NCBI RefSeq assembly: GCF_003576645.1
Contig: NC_044917.1
Span: forward strand, 7,798,503-7,862,502
Direction: 5' to 3'
DNA: 64,000 nucleotides
DNA from: Ipomoea triloba
Taxonomy: Eukaryota; Streptophyta; Magnoliopsida; Solanales; Convolvulaceae
Shown here one piece after another: positions 31,253-42,893 of the stretch. Each line of letters opens with the position of its first letter. The first letter of the stretch is position 1. The notes beneath the pieces were generated by a model. The model was not told the origin of the DNA. It worked only from the letters and a program-made list of their open reading frames with translations, and did not search any database. The position numbers were made by a program, and so were the translations under genes.

Positions 31253-31730
31253 ACCGGGCTGTCATCTGAGAGCTTTGAGAACCCGAGCTTCTTGATTCTG
31301 TTCTTGATGGGAACATTCCCACATTTTATGTCCACAATTTCCACCATGTAAGCTCCTTTTTTTCCCCTTTCTGTCTTACTGGTGTCCCATCCACAGAGAC
31401 GTTATCCAACGATTCCAATATAGGAATTTGGTTAGTCCTCCTATGGTAGTTCCTCGTCTTGCAAACCGTTTCATCGGGGCTTCTCTGATTTCCACCGCTG
31501 CTGCTCGCTTCATCTGCTGACACCGTTCTTGATTTCACCCGTTTAGGACTCGTAGCATCACCAACCACGAAAGCACAGACCGAAGGAGCCTTGTTTCTGC
31601 TTGTTTCTGGGGTCTGAGAAGCTGGTTTTATGGAATCCAATTCTCTTGACATTAGGGCACTGATTGTGCCAGTGGTTCCCACCCTTATGGACCCTCCTCC
31701 ACCCTTGATTTCCTCTAATGTTTGAACCAT
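31249..31730 (-). CDS. Small plant protein of unknown function, frameshifted near its C-terminus
   Basis: From ATG at 31730 the frame reads MVQTLEEIKGGGGSIRVGTTGTISALMSREL, a Ser/Lys-rich middle, then IPILESLDNVSVDGTPVRQK and stops at 31326. Just before the stop a run of seven A lies at about 31359-31365 (sense). In the next frame a family-like end follows, with MVEIVDIKCG and IKKLGFSKL, and stops at 31249. One base missing from the A run explains this, giving about 160 residues if whole. So it is either a mild pseudogene or a sequencing error. GTTGTISALMSREL and MVEIVDIK parallel GSRGTVGSLVLREI and MVEVIESK of the convergent gene. Function unknown. Confidence 0.6.
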
Positions 31731-32024
31731 TTCTTTCTATGTTTTCCCCACAACAGATTCTGTATCAATCTAGTTTCAGACCTGTGAAACAGCAGTATAT
31801 ATGTGGATTAGATGTTTGTGGCTAAAGGGTATTTGTGTGCATACCTAACAAATTCATTCTTGTTTTCACAACTAGAGATGTAATCTATATGGGCTGTTGA
31901 AATGAATTGAATGTAAGCACAGTTGTGCATTTAAAACCATCATGAATCTGCCAAATTCTACCAATGTCTGCCATAAAGTAATCCAAACTTGAAATGGTTA
32001 CAAAATGATTTTGGATTTGCTTCA

Positions 32025-32620
32025 AATAAAAAAATATCAGATAGGTACAACATGAAGTGATCAATAATGGGGCAAATTCATAACTGGGAGGCTGTTTGGG
32101 CGACTCGCGATTTACCTCCTCTAATGATTCTGGGTTCTGGAGGTTTAGGATTAGTCTAGCATAATCTAAAAAACTAATGTATCCAAAAAAAAAAAAGGCA
32201 AATTCACTCATTAGTTCTACCACCCCCCTCCATCCCCACCCACCAAATTCTAAGGGAGATTGAAAGATACCCTATATGCGTGACAATCTTTAACCCCTAA
32301 GTTATGAGCGAAGTGACAATTTTATTCCCCGGAGACTATTCCTGTTACCAATATGTTACATAATAAAGTAGCTGAGTTGGTCCTTCAGATACTAAAATCA
32401 TCATTTTGCATAAAACTTACGAGTTAAAGATATTACACGTATAACTTAAAGGTTAAGTTTGTACGGCGAGTATAATTAGAGAATCAAAAACGCAATTTTC
32501 ACAATAAAAAGTATCATAGGTAAAACATGAAGTGATCAAGAATGGGCATTGGACAAATTCACTCATGAGTTCAACCACCCTCCTTCCCCAATCCAACCCA
32601 CCTACCAAATCCCAAGAGGG
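32025..32620. repeat. Local duplication (~105 bp) with a retroposon inserted in one copy
   Basis: The stretch beginning near 32025 (ATAGGTACAACATGAAGTGA) is repeated from about 32507. In the first copy a 116-bp insert at 32081-32196 ending in A12 is flanked by GGCAAATTCA (32071-32080 and 32197-32206). The second copy has the site only once (about 32551-32561). This shows both the insertion and its empty site. Confidence 0.75.
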
Positions 32621-34150
32621 GTGGATGAACTCTAAAGATTGGCCTTTAGTCTATATAGGAAAACCAAAAATCCCCACTAAATGCATGATATTCAATACTC
32701 CTTGAAGTGTTGCACCCACCAGCCAACCCCATGAAAGTCACCACCCAAAAAGAACAAATTTAGGAAAATGGCAAGTGAGAACCCAGAAAAATGCAAATGG
32801 GAATGAAAAGCAAAAAGTAAAACCTTCCTTTATTTTCTTTTCAAACTTTAGCACTACAGCATATATACCACAACCCAACTATGCTTGCTGACTGTTCAGA
32901 GACAAGAAACACCATATGCCCTCAAAAAGTAGCAAATAAAGATACCGAACTAACAGCAAAGAGGCAAATCAGCAAGAACCTTGAAACATTATTCAATTCA
33001 CCCAAAAAATTTAAAGATTCACTTACCCATACTATTTCAACACCCATAAACTTTAAAGATTGCAACTTTCATAAGAAAACCTTCAAAATGAAACAGATCT
33101 AGGCTAAATGCAATAAAGATTGAAATAAGGAATTTACCAACAATGGCAGGCTCTTGCCTCTTTTAGAGCACCCTTCTACCCAGAAAGAAAAACAGAAAGC
33201 ACAAAAGATTTTAAAAAACCAGAGAAGGTGAGAGGGCCACAACTGTATTATAAAGATGATGATGTCACTTTCAAGAAATCTACTACTTGGTGCATCAATC
33301 TCTATATGGGTAAGTTTTGTTTTTGCCCCATTTTTCAATAAGGTTTGTGTCCTCTCTATGTATCTTGGTATCTCAAACCAGTCAACGTTGTACAGACGCC
33401 TAGGCAAGATCTGACAAGAATCACCACATTTATGAATCAAAAAAATAAAAAATTCAAGATTCTTGTCAATATATTTTTCATCAATTATGTTGTCAAGGTT
33501 TTTGGAAATAATTTAGATGTTATTGCACAGGGACATGGTTTATTCAATGCACAATCTCGACTATGTATTTTCTAGACACAACAAAAATTCAAAATCAAAT
33601 AGACTAAGCATTTTAGCTCTCTAGTCTCTGTCTCCATTAATCCATTGCCACCCAAGTAGTTTAGTATTTTAAATATTTCATTTTTGTACATTTTCTTGGT
33701 TCTTTTGACATTACCTTTCTTTTTAATTTTTTTAATAATATATGAAAAGTACCTCAATTTTAGAGACTATTGATTGATTGGATAGTGTTGGGTCGTTGGG
33801 AAATAATATTGGAAAAAGATCAATTATTTTCCCACCATTTTATCATTGTCGAGTTCCTGTACGGATTTTGAATTGTTATTGAAAGAATAAATATAAAATA
33901 CAATAAATCTAAATATTTTTTAATAATTTAAATGTTTATTTATGACACAATACATGGAGCATTTGGTGGTGATGAATAATATTGGTCATGGAAGAACCAG
34001 ACCCAGAGAAGACCAACCACAAGGTTGGCCTGAGGTGGACTGACCCGGGCCAAAGGGTCAGGTCAGCGGGGGAGTCAACGTGACCCAGACAGACAGTGCT
34101 CGAATAGCGTGGGCGGTTGCTCAAAATTTTTGTATAAATGGCCTTGTATT
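32621..34150. other. Intergenic DNA, no gene recognised
   Basis: AT-rich except a short GC-rich part at about 33970-34110 (GACCCGGGCCAAAGGGTC is partly palindromic). Open frames are short and unlike any protein I know. Confidence 0.35.
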
Positions 34151-34151
34151 C

Positions 34152-34558
34152 CAATAATAGTCTATTGACTATTAACATTGTCTAATTTCTACTTTTGACT
34201 TTCAGTTTGATTATATATACTTTGATTTTGTCCTTTGATTAGATATTTGCTTAATAGACCTTAAATTTAAAGGTAAAAATTGTCTTGTTAGCATAATAAG
34301 TAAATCTGGACTAGACTATTGATAAGTTTTTACTCCAAATTTGAGGTGATTATATCCTTTATTTCAACACCCTTAACTTTGCAAATCTGAAGAGGCGATT
34401 CTGTTAGCAAATTTTACATTTTTTATCTTTAAATTTAACACCTATTAAACAAATATTTAATCGAATGGCCAAATCTAGAATAAAATCAATAGCCAAGGTC
34501 AAATTGAAAGTCGAAGATAAAAATTGATAAATATCAATAGCCAATGGACTATTCTTAG
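34152..34558. mobile_element. MITE with long imperfect inverted arms
   Basis: CAATAATAGTCTATTGACTA at the left answers the complement of TAGCCAATGGACTATTCTTA at the right, and the arms stay alignable for about 150 bp inward, for example GACTTTCAGTTTGA against TCAAATTGAAAGTC. No coding capacity. Confidence 0.6.
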
Positions 34559-34559
34559 A

Positions 34560-36020
34560 GCTAACTCTTTTTTTTTTTTTTTGAAAAAGAAAAAAAAAGT
34601 ATAATAAATGGCAATAGTCAGTGATTTTTGCTACTAAATAGCAATGTTAAAGTGCAATTTGAAGGGAAAAGATAAATAGGAAATGTAATTCCATTAGTAG
34701 TTCTTAGTCCTCTAGTGTGTTTTGAAAAGTAATGGTAAATTTTGGCAAGCTTGTTAACCAAAAGAAACACTTTGATTAAAAATAGCAAGACGTTATAACT
34801 CATGCTAAACTTACTATTATTCCATAACACAAGAACCAAAAGTGTAATTTATAACTTTTAAAAACCACAAAATTCAAATGAATAATACTTTATAACTTTT
34901 AAAAACCACAAATTTCAAAATTCAGTGTGTTTTTAGGCAACAAAATCCAGTAAGAATTTGTAGGAAAGTTAAAATGAGAGGGAAGAATTAGTGGTGGCTT
35001 CCTTAGCTTGTAATTAGTGTGGCATTCATCAATCATCAAATCGTGATTGCACGTTTGGCCTCGTAGCTGCAAACTGCAATGCTTTGTTCCAAATAATTGA
35101 TCCTCATCAGTCATCGTCATTGACGAGACGAGGAAGAAGAGTTTTAATAAAGTTATAATGGGTGTTTAATAGTTTTGTTTAGTAAATAGCTTTTCGGAGT
35201 AATAATGGGTGTTTGATAATTAATTTGTCTTTTTATCTCTAAAAATAAAATAAAAAATAAAAAAATTGTTGCACCACTTTAGCTTTTCTCCCCACTTCAA
35301 TTGTTGGCCAAGGTCCACAAACAATATTCTTTTAAAAAAATTGTTATTTGATTGTTATTTTTTATTATTATAAAAATATTTGTTGTGTTTTTTTTTCAAA
35401 AAAAAAAAATAAAATTGTTGTTGTACACATGTCTGTATAGATCTTATTACTAAATAGTTAATTTTACCAAATATCTCTTTACAAATAATTAATCCAATCC
35501 ATTGGTAAAAACTACTCCGTATTAAACTAGTTGTGATGTCAACAATTAATGGACAATCTATAAATATTTTTAAAAATATATGTTTAATGACAACTTTAGT
35601 CAAGTTAGTCAGACGGCTAATTTAATAAGTACAATGTTACAAGTTCAACTTTCATGAGTTTGAGCTAATCAATCAGTGCAACCTAAGCAACATGGTCCAC
35701 ATATCCTGAGACTTTCTGATGAAGTGAAAAAAAAAAAAAAAAAAAAAAAACCTTCCACCCATAAGTGTGAATAAAATGACATAAATCGCTCTCAACTAAA
35801 CTTGCTTGATGCCTCTTCATCAAGGGAAGGATTATCTTTTTGAGTTCTGATGTACTTTTAGTCCCTTCAGTATAATATCCAGCTTTGGTTAGTTCTCACT
35901 TCTCAGCCTGTCTTCCAAATCTACTTTAACCTTATAACCAAGTGTTTATAATAACCCTGATGAAGATTAAAGATTACAGCATATCACATAAAATTCATGT
36001 TTTACATTCTATCATACATA
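34560..36020. other. AT-rich intergenic DNA with A and T runs
   Basis: Poly-T at about 34567-34582, poly-A at about 35729-35750. A tRNA-box-B-like ACAAGTTCAACTTTC near 35639 may be a SINE relic. No gene seen. Confidence 0.35.
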
Positions 36021-38765
36021 TATATACATGCCATGCATCACAAAAAAACCACTGGTTCGAAGAAAAGCAGCCGCCGCCATTTGCTGGTTGGCACACCTCG
36101 TCGTGGTTACATGGAATTTGAGAAGCTAAATACCAAAAAGGGACCTTTCAATGCACTTAGGAGTGTGAAGGAGAGAGGTTAGTAAAAGATCTCCCTGTTA
36201 TGAGAACCGAATCTGTTCTCTACTTGGCAGAATACCAGTTTTGAGCACATTTCGCATCAACTGATAGCCCAACTCTCAGAATATTCTTCCCGTCAAATGG
36301 ATTGGACATGCAGTGAACTACAATAGCCTTGGCTTCCTCGGCTGACTCTGTTGGCCCTTCAAGAATTACTTCATCGTGAACCTACTCACAATAGCAAAAT
36401 GATAAGAAACAAAAGAAATAGTGAATTACACACGTCTAAGTGAAACACACAATTAGATACTGACAGTTACCAGCGCCTAAATAATGAAAGAGCATATATT
36501 ATATAATACTAGATAGTAAGCAGCACTCTAGCTGCTATATTCCATTGCAAATTTCGTTCTGATTTCCCGAATCCAGGAAGTTTATGGGGGATTTTCGTTC
36601 TTTAAAAGGGGAGGGAGGGATGGAATGGTTGAAGTAAATGAAATAACCTGTAAAAGCAATTTCCAGCCAAGCTCCTTTAATCGTGGGTTCTTTGATATTT
36701 CGAGCATGGCGCACATTGCAACATCTGCAGCACTTCCCTGTTGAAGAGACAATGCATGTTACTTCACAGGCACCAAGACTACTTTCCATAAACACATGCA
36801 TGCATACGATCTCTCCAGCCCCAAGAAATATGTGCACAGAATAGACCTCAGACAAGCCAAAATAAATCCTACTTGGGTTGGGAACAAAAAACAGAAGTAA
36901 ACAGGAAGAAAGGGTGAGAGTGGAGATTAACACAAAGACCTGCACAGCTGCTTGCTTTTTTCAGTGAAGGGAACCAGCGTGCTCGTCCTAAGAGTGTGTA
37001 AACACATCCAAATTGATGTGCTTCAGATTTACGTTGTTCTTGCCAAGATAATACTTCCTTTCTGTCACTATACCAGCGATCAACTGTTTCTTTGGCTTCT
37101 TTCACAGATACCTGTTTGTGAATGTGTGATCGGTGATTATCCAGTAACACAAACCAAATAAAGCAGGAAATCCACTCATCCTTTTTGTTCTAAACAAGCA
37201 AGGTTACCTTCCAATCCCGAGCAAGCCCCACTATAGTTTTTCCATATGCAATGGAAAAATTAAGCATCTTCGCTTTCCTTCTTTCAGAGGCAAAAGCATC
37301 CTATACCCAAAAAAAAATGATTTTGTTAATAAAAGACAACCATAATGGTACTTGTATCAAAAGTCTGTACATTATGCAATGCAAAATAGTCAAGGAGTAA
37401 AATACAAGTAAAAAACAATTACTCCTATATCCCCCTGAATGTTATTTTCTCCATCCCATTTTTATTGGCCCATTTGACAATAATTAGTTCAATACATTTG
37501 CAACTACTGGGCTAAAATATTCCTAAAGTACCCTCAGTTGTTTAAACACCTTGTTGGCATCATATGTCCTTTGGAAATTTGGAAGTGGACATTTTCTTAC
37601 GGACCAATAAAAATGGAAATGTGGCCAATAAACCAGGCCAGAGGAAGTATCATATCTCAGTCATCTCAGAATATTTGTACTTTCCTCAGACCAGATATTT
37701 TTTGACATTGTTCATTCTTCTCGAGTATCATAACCAACATCAGTAGTAAATACATATTACATTTTTCTTGTCATACTATCAACATTATATTCCACATTGA
37801 TATCCAGCAACTTTAAGGTTAACCGCTTATATTATAAATATAGTACCCTATCAGCCCAAAAGAGGGCAAAGGCAGATACTCAACCAACATGAGACATCAT
37901 GCCACATGCTTTTAAGGAACTACAAAGAGAAAAGACAAGAATAGAAAATTATGCTGCCTGAAAGACAAATCAACCAACAGACTGTTTGCACCAAACCTTT
38001 AGTAAAGGAACTGGTGGCTTGTCTTCACCAGGCTGAGGGTCCCACTCTAGGAGAACATGCTTTTGTTCAACTGCTTCTCGTATGTGTGGATACATGTTTT
38101 AAGCAGTCCTTGAATGGAAGTCTCCACCAGCTTCAAAGGCAGCCAGCATGCTCTTACAGTTCGCAAGGTGTGCAAGAATCCTAAGTTCCAACTAATCAAC
38201 AAAGGAAAACAAACATTTGTGAGACACAACGACAGGAATTATTATACTAATAAAAACAGTTGGAAATCAAAATCACCTGCCCATAATCAGCAACAATTAA
38301 GGAATTCCCAGGTGCAGCGATGAATGCCTGACGAATTTTATACCTGTCTTTTTCTAAAGCAGGCTGGTTCTGCATCACAGGAAAATATATTTTAGCAGTT
38401 ACAAACCTTAAGAGTCAAATGAAAATAGATAACTAGAAAATGCTACCATGTAGGTAGACACCTAACAGATTGCATGTACTGGCTCAAAATATGGCAGATG
38501 ATAGTCAAGAGAAGTTCATGTTTATTTGCAACTCAGGCTATATTTTGGTATTATTGAGCTATGGAATACAAGAAAAGTGCAACGTTAGTGATAACTTAGT
38601 GACAAAAAGTGAACATGACCAACACTCGGGGACGAATTCTACAATTACCCTATAACTTAGGGACGAAAAGTGCAATTTTCCCTAATAATAATAATAATAA
38701 TACCACATCATCTAAGTCTTAATTGCATCAAGCTGTAGGATTTTTAGATTTCATTCCAAAGAGTT

Positions 38766-38929
38766 TTTTTTTAGTACTACTGACTCTATTACAACATAGT
38801 ATTTGTCCATACATACTTTCTCAACCTATTGAAGCACAAAGAGTCAATGCCCCCAATGGGTTTGAACCTGTGACCTCCCATTTGGGAGAGCCACAGAGGT
38901 GCCATTGAGCTACAAGCTACTTGGCAAAT
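38766..38929 (-). repeat. SINE family A in a polymerase intron
   Basis: Minus-strand copy with head TAGCTCAATGGCACC, box B GGTTCAAACCCA and the family 3' end (TAATAGAGTCAGTAGTACT) followed by A8. Confidence 0.8.
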
Positions 38930-39340
38930 GACATCATTTCAAGTGCCAAACGCATAATCATGATGATATTCAAGAACACTACCTATATAAGTAATCTCAT
39001 AAAGATTTGAATCTTATGTAGGAAAAACCTGCAAATTTGGCCTCCTTGCTGACAAGCGCCCAGTTTCAGTATTTATATTCAGTGAACAGTGGATGCGCCC
39101 ATTCTTGCCTGATACCTCACCGCCCTAGGAGACAGAAAACAACATCAAAATTAAATGCTTCAGGCTATAGAATCAGACATTGAAACATCAAAAGTCAATA
39201 TTACACAGGAAAGAGGTACTCATTACCACAACCAACAAAATTTAGAGAATCTTTGGTGAATTTGTACTTGGAGTTCAATGTTTGTATCTCTACTTTAGAT
39301 AATTAATTATCTGTAATGAACCAAATGTGTTGCGTGCGAT

Positions 39341-39365
39341 NNNNNNNNNNNNNNNNNNNNNNNNN
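39341..39365. other. Assembly gap (25 N)
   Basis: Unknown bases directly after the codons for VEKKELR of the polymerase gene. The exon expected next in the family is not found on either side, so the true gap may be larger than 25 bases. Confidence 1.
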
Positions 39366-42287
39366 CCTCAATTCCTTCTTTTCCACCCCCAATGCCTTAT
39401 AAGCTGTTCCATACCCTGAAGCCTCTGGCTCTGTACAGGGTGCTTCATTATTAGCCACAGACAGCCCATCAGAGCTTGAAGCAGACACTTCTTCCACATT
39501 GTCATCTGCTTCACTCATGATTTCAAAATCAGCAGAAATTTTCCAGCGAGAGCCTTTAAAGCATCTCCACTAACAGATGGCCAGCCACTAGCAGTGTACA
39601 AATCAGTCTCGATGTGGTCACCAATCTTATGAAGAGTGATCTTACGAAATTTTGATGGAGCCTTCTTGCCTTCTTCAATTATATTCTCAACGTTGGGAAC
39701 TTTGAAAATCCCTCTTATTTTCAAGACTCTCATTAGGGTCCTTTCTGCATGCAAAAGAAAGGAAATCAAATGTAAAAGGGACGTGAAGATTCAGGAAAAG
39801 AAGAAATGTGAAAAAAATCCAAAGTGATTACAGAGTAAAATTAACACAAAAATAGATGAGAAAAATATTCCTTTTATCAACAGATATATTTTAAAGAAGC
39901 CCCATACCTGTTCAGAGTGCCCCCAAAAAAGAGCTGACGCAACTGTGCATCACTACCCACATTCATGTATTTTGCATCAGGGCAGTGCTTAGATGCCCAG
40001 TTGCGAAACCTTTTAGAAGCAATCTCCTGCTCCGCTTTAGCCACTTTCTCCAACTCAGCAAGATAGGCACGATCAACCAGCATGCCCTCAGTTTCCATAT
40101 GAACTAGAAGCTCACCAAATGGAAGCCAGTATCTCTCATAAAAGTTAAGCATGTTCCCTTTATAAAATCCATCAAGCTTCCAGACCCTCTTAGTGAGTTT
40201 AACTTTCAACTTTCATAAAGCATCAACGTGCTTATGGAATCTAACGCTGAGTAACAAATCCATGATTTGCGCTCCACTCTTTGCAGCTCTTCAACAGAAG
40301 GAATGATGTCGACTTTACCTTCTGTTCCATCTTTCTTCAGCTTTTTTCTGCCAAATATAGTTTTCATTGACACTTTACCTAACAGCTCTTCACCAGGGGA
40401 CACTCTTGCATCACACATGACAAAGTGATCACCTGTAAGTGCCTCAAGGGAATAGCCTCCCTCTGTTCGTCTAGAGGAATCCCATAATCGAGCCATATGC
40501 ATTGTATCAGCATGAAACCCAGAAACTTTAAATCCATAGTTCTCTATGATGTGGCAATCAAAGCTATAGTTGTGCCATACCTACAGAAAGCATGGGGTAT
40601 TTTATCATATAACTGTTAAAGGTGCAATATGGATAAAGGATTCTCCTACCACCTCTATGGATTTACCTTTTTAATTGAAGGGTCTTCAAAAAATGGAGCG
40701 AATTCTACTAAAATATCCTTCCCACCACCATCAAGGACATCTACCCAGACACAAGTTTTTCCATTTCCAAAATCAGCATCAGGTCCAGAATAAATGCTGA
40801 AGCATGTAATTTCTCCATGACCAACTGGTGTTTCTTGCTTAACATCAATCTTGGCTACCTATTAATTGTTTGTAAACAGATGAATAAGTTCAGAAATGGG
40901 TATAAATTATTATTTTCATTTTGTAATTGGTTCAAAACATAAATAACTACACACAAAGTACAGCTTTTATTTCCTTCATATATGTATGTATATAAAAACA
41001 TTGATGTAAATTAAGCAGAAGACATGCCTCCGTATCACATGCATGGATGAAATCCCTGAAATCATTTGTAAGCTTACTGACTACTTCCTTGGCCACCGAG
41101 ATGTTGTCAACTATGAAAACTTTGTCATAGATGGACTCCAGCCTCTCACGGATGTTGGCCTGGGTAATACTCTTTTCTGGGGCAGAGTACTACTTTCAAC
41201 AAAAATCAGCAACATCCCTTTCCATTTGCTTAATTGGAATGTCGTCATCTATCTTAAAAGTTTTCTCCGCCTTCTTTTCCTTGGTTTTGTTTGGTAATAA
41301 CCCAATAGGTTGAGTAGCATTTGGCAAAAGTTGATCTAGAGATAATGTTGAACCACCAACCCTATTGATTGACCTCAGTTCATTGCTTCTTGGTTGGCTG
41401 ACATGTACTGATGATTGTGGAAGATGGTGTCTAAATTGTACATTTGTAGGAGCTTTCTGCTGTCCGCTACTAGAGTTATAATGTGGTTTGGGTCCATAAG
41501 TGACATGTTCAAGTATCAGACTTCCCTTTGCATTCCTCATTACATCATACCTTTTATCTGTAGCACTGTTATTACTACTGTCAATATGCCTGTATTCATC
41601 AGAATGTAGATCTGGAGCAACCTGAAAATAGGCAACATTATTGTAACTACCATTGCGTCTTCTGTCTTGTCTAATTGCTTCGGCCTCAGCTCCCCAAGCA
41701 GAGCGAGCTGCCACATGATCTTCCTCAATTCTCTGTGCAATTCCACTAGAGAAGGGTTTTATTTCATGCCTTAGTGTACGTTTAATCTGACAGGAATCAC
41801 CAAGTATGGATAAGCTAGATAAGGCATTATTGGCACTCAGGGTTTTGCAATCTTCTCCGCTGCAAATCACAGTCAATTTGTAACAAGGAAAGGCAACTTC
41901 AGTATTGACATGTTCAAGACCAAATTGCACAAGCCACAAGGCTTCCAACCACCCCCAGATGAATTAGATAAGCAAAATGCTAAAAGAGTGTGTTCATTAT
42001 GTCAAAAATGGTAATATGGTAGCTTCATAAACAACAATGTGTATGAAGCAGTCATTTCCCTTCTTTCTAATAGGAAAATGGATGTCTTTCAAGAAGTTGA
42101 TAATTCATAACTGATTAAGTACATTTTCACATGATCAGAACTTAATTTTTAAGTACCTATTTGCCACCAATTGAAGCATAACAAAGAACTTTTTGTTCTG
42201 TTCTTATCCTTCTCTTGTAAATGAATTTGGCAGTAAATTTGCATAATGCACATTATTAAATATGCCCTTTAAAATTTTAAATTTATC

Positions 42288-42538
42288 AGTCATCCACATT
42301 CCCAAATTAAGAGCACACATACACAAATAAAGACTCAGAAGTGCAAAATAAATAAATAAATAAAAATAATCACTGAATAAAAGTGCAATTAGGTTACCAG
42401 AATTTCCAGAAAAAGATACCATCAGTCATCTACATTCCCAAACTAAGAACATGTATAGAGAAATAACACACTAAAAAGTGTTAAATCCAGACAACAAAAG
42501 TGCAATAAGGTATCAAAATTGGCAGAAAAAAGATACCA
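42288..42538. repeat. Tandem duplication (~130 bp) in intron 1 of the polymerase gene
   Basis: CAGTCATCCACATTCCCAAA near 42288 and CAGTCATCTACATTCCCAAA near 42422 begin two copies that both run on to AAAAGTGCAAT, AGG(T)TA(C/T)CA and AAAAGATACCA. Confidence 0.75.
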
Positions 42539-42893
42539 AATGCTTTCTCCTTCTCACAGACATTTGGTATACAACAACACTAAAAGCAAGAAACATTCTT
42601 GAATTTTTATTTTTAAAACAAACTACCTTATCCATATATGAAAACAAAACAAAATAAATAAATAAATAGAAGGTCCAAAATGACTTGAAACGAAGTTTGA
42701 GAGGAACATAGAAGAGCAAAACTAACGCATTAGGGAATAAAACGAACCTGTGACAGGCTTTTGGCGAGCAGGAAAACCAAAAGGAGTGAGAAGTAGAGAA
42801 AGTGCAAGGGCAAAGCCAGAAGTATCTATTAGGGGCAAAAGAGGAACGCTTGACAGGGGTAGCGGTCTGGGTGGAGAAGCTCACTACTGCCAT

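Larger units (their letters stand above)
36220..42893 (-). pseudogene. Plant organellar DNA polymerase I (POLI/POP type), disrupted copy, about 14 exons
   Basis: Replicates plastid and mitochondrial DNA. Exons seen (minus): 42893-42748, 41859-41028, 40858-40667, 40580-39908, 39744-39366 (then gap), 39124-39029, 38369-38277, 38192-37997, 37300-37208, 37111-36940, 36737-36648, 36381-36220. The 3'-5' exonuclease shows CDTE, NYSFDCH and YSALD. Polymerase motif A is ADYGQ-LELRILAHL, motif B RRKAKMLNFSIAYG, motif C VHDEV. The protein ends NWYSAK. Lesions: TGA and TAG six bases apart (41198-41190), one-base loss near 40208, one-base gain near 39715, one-base loss near 39536, one-base gain near 38160, TAA about 38101, and a missing stretch before GSAAD. 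An exon falls in the N gap. The first intron-3 donor is GC. Either a decaying copy or poor local sequence; the multi-base changes favour decay. Confidence 0.85.

Noticed and set aside
31885..32223. 112-residue minus-strand open frame
   Set aside because: It crosses the A-tailed insert and its target duplication, has no ATG context or family match, and is composed of low-complexity and hydrophobic runs.
36024..36182. Small plus-strand frame (HHKKTTGSKKSSRRHLL...)
   Set aside because: Protein-like composition but no recognised family, and it lies in the 3' flank of the polymerase gene without visible splice partners.
39303..39518. Separate gene beginning MSEADDNVEEV
   Set aside because: It is the continuation of the polymerase exon after a one-base loss; the Met is internal.
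41190..41198. A tiny intron removing the TGA and TAG in the polymerase exon
   Set aside because: Any GT-AG pair that removes both stops in frame would be under 30 bp, and longer pairs break the phase. Treated as true lesions or sequence error.
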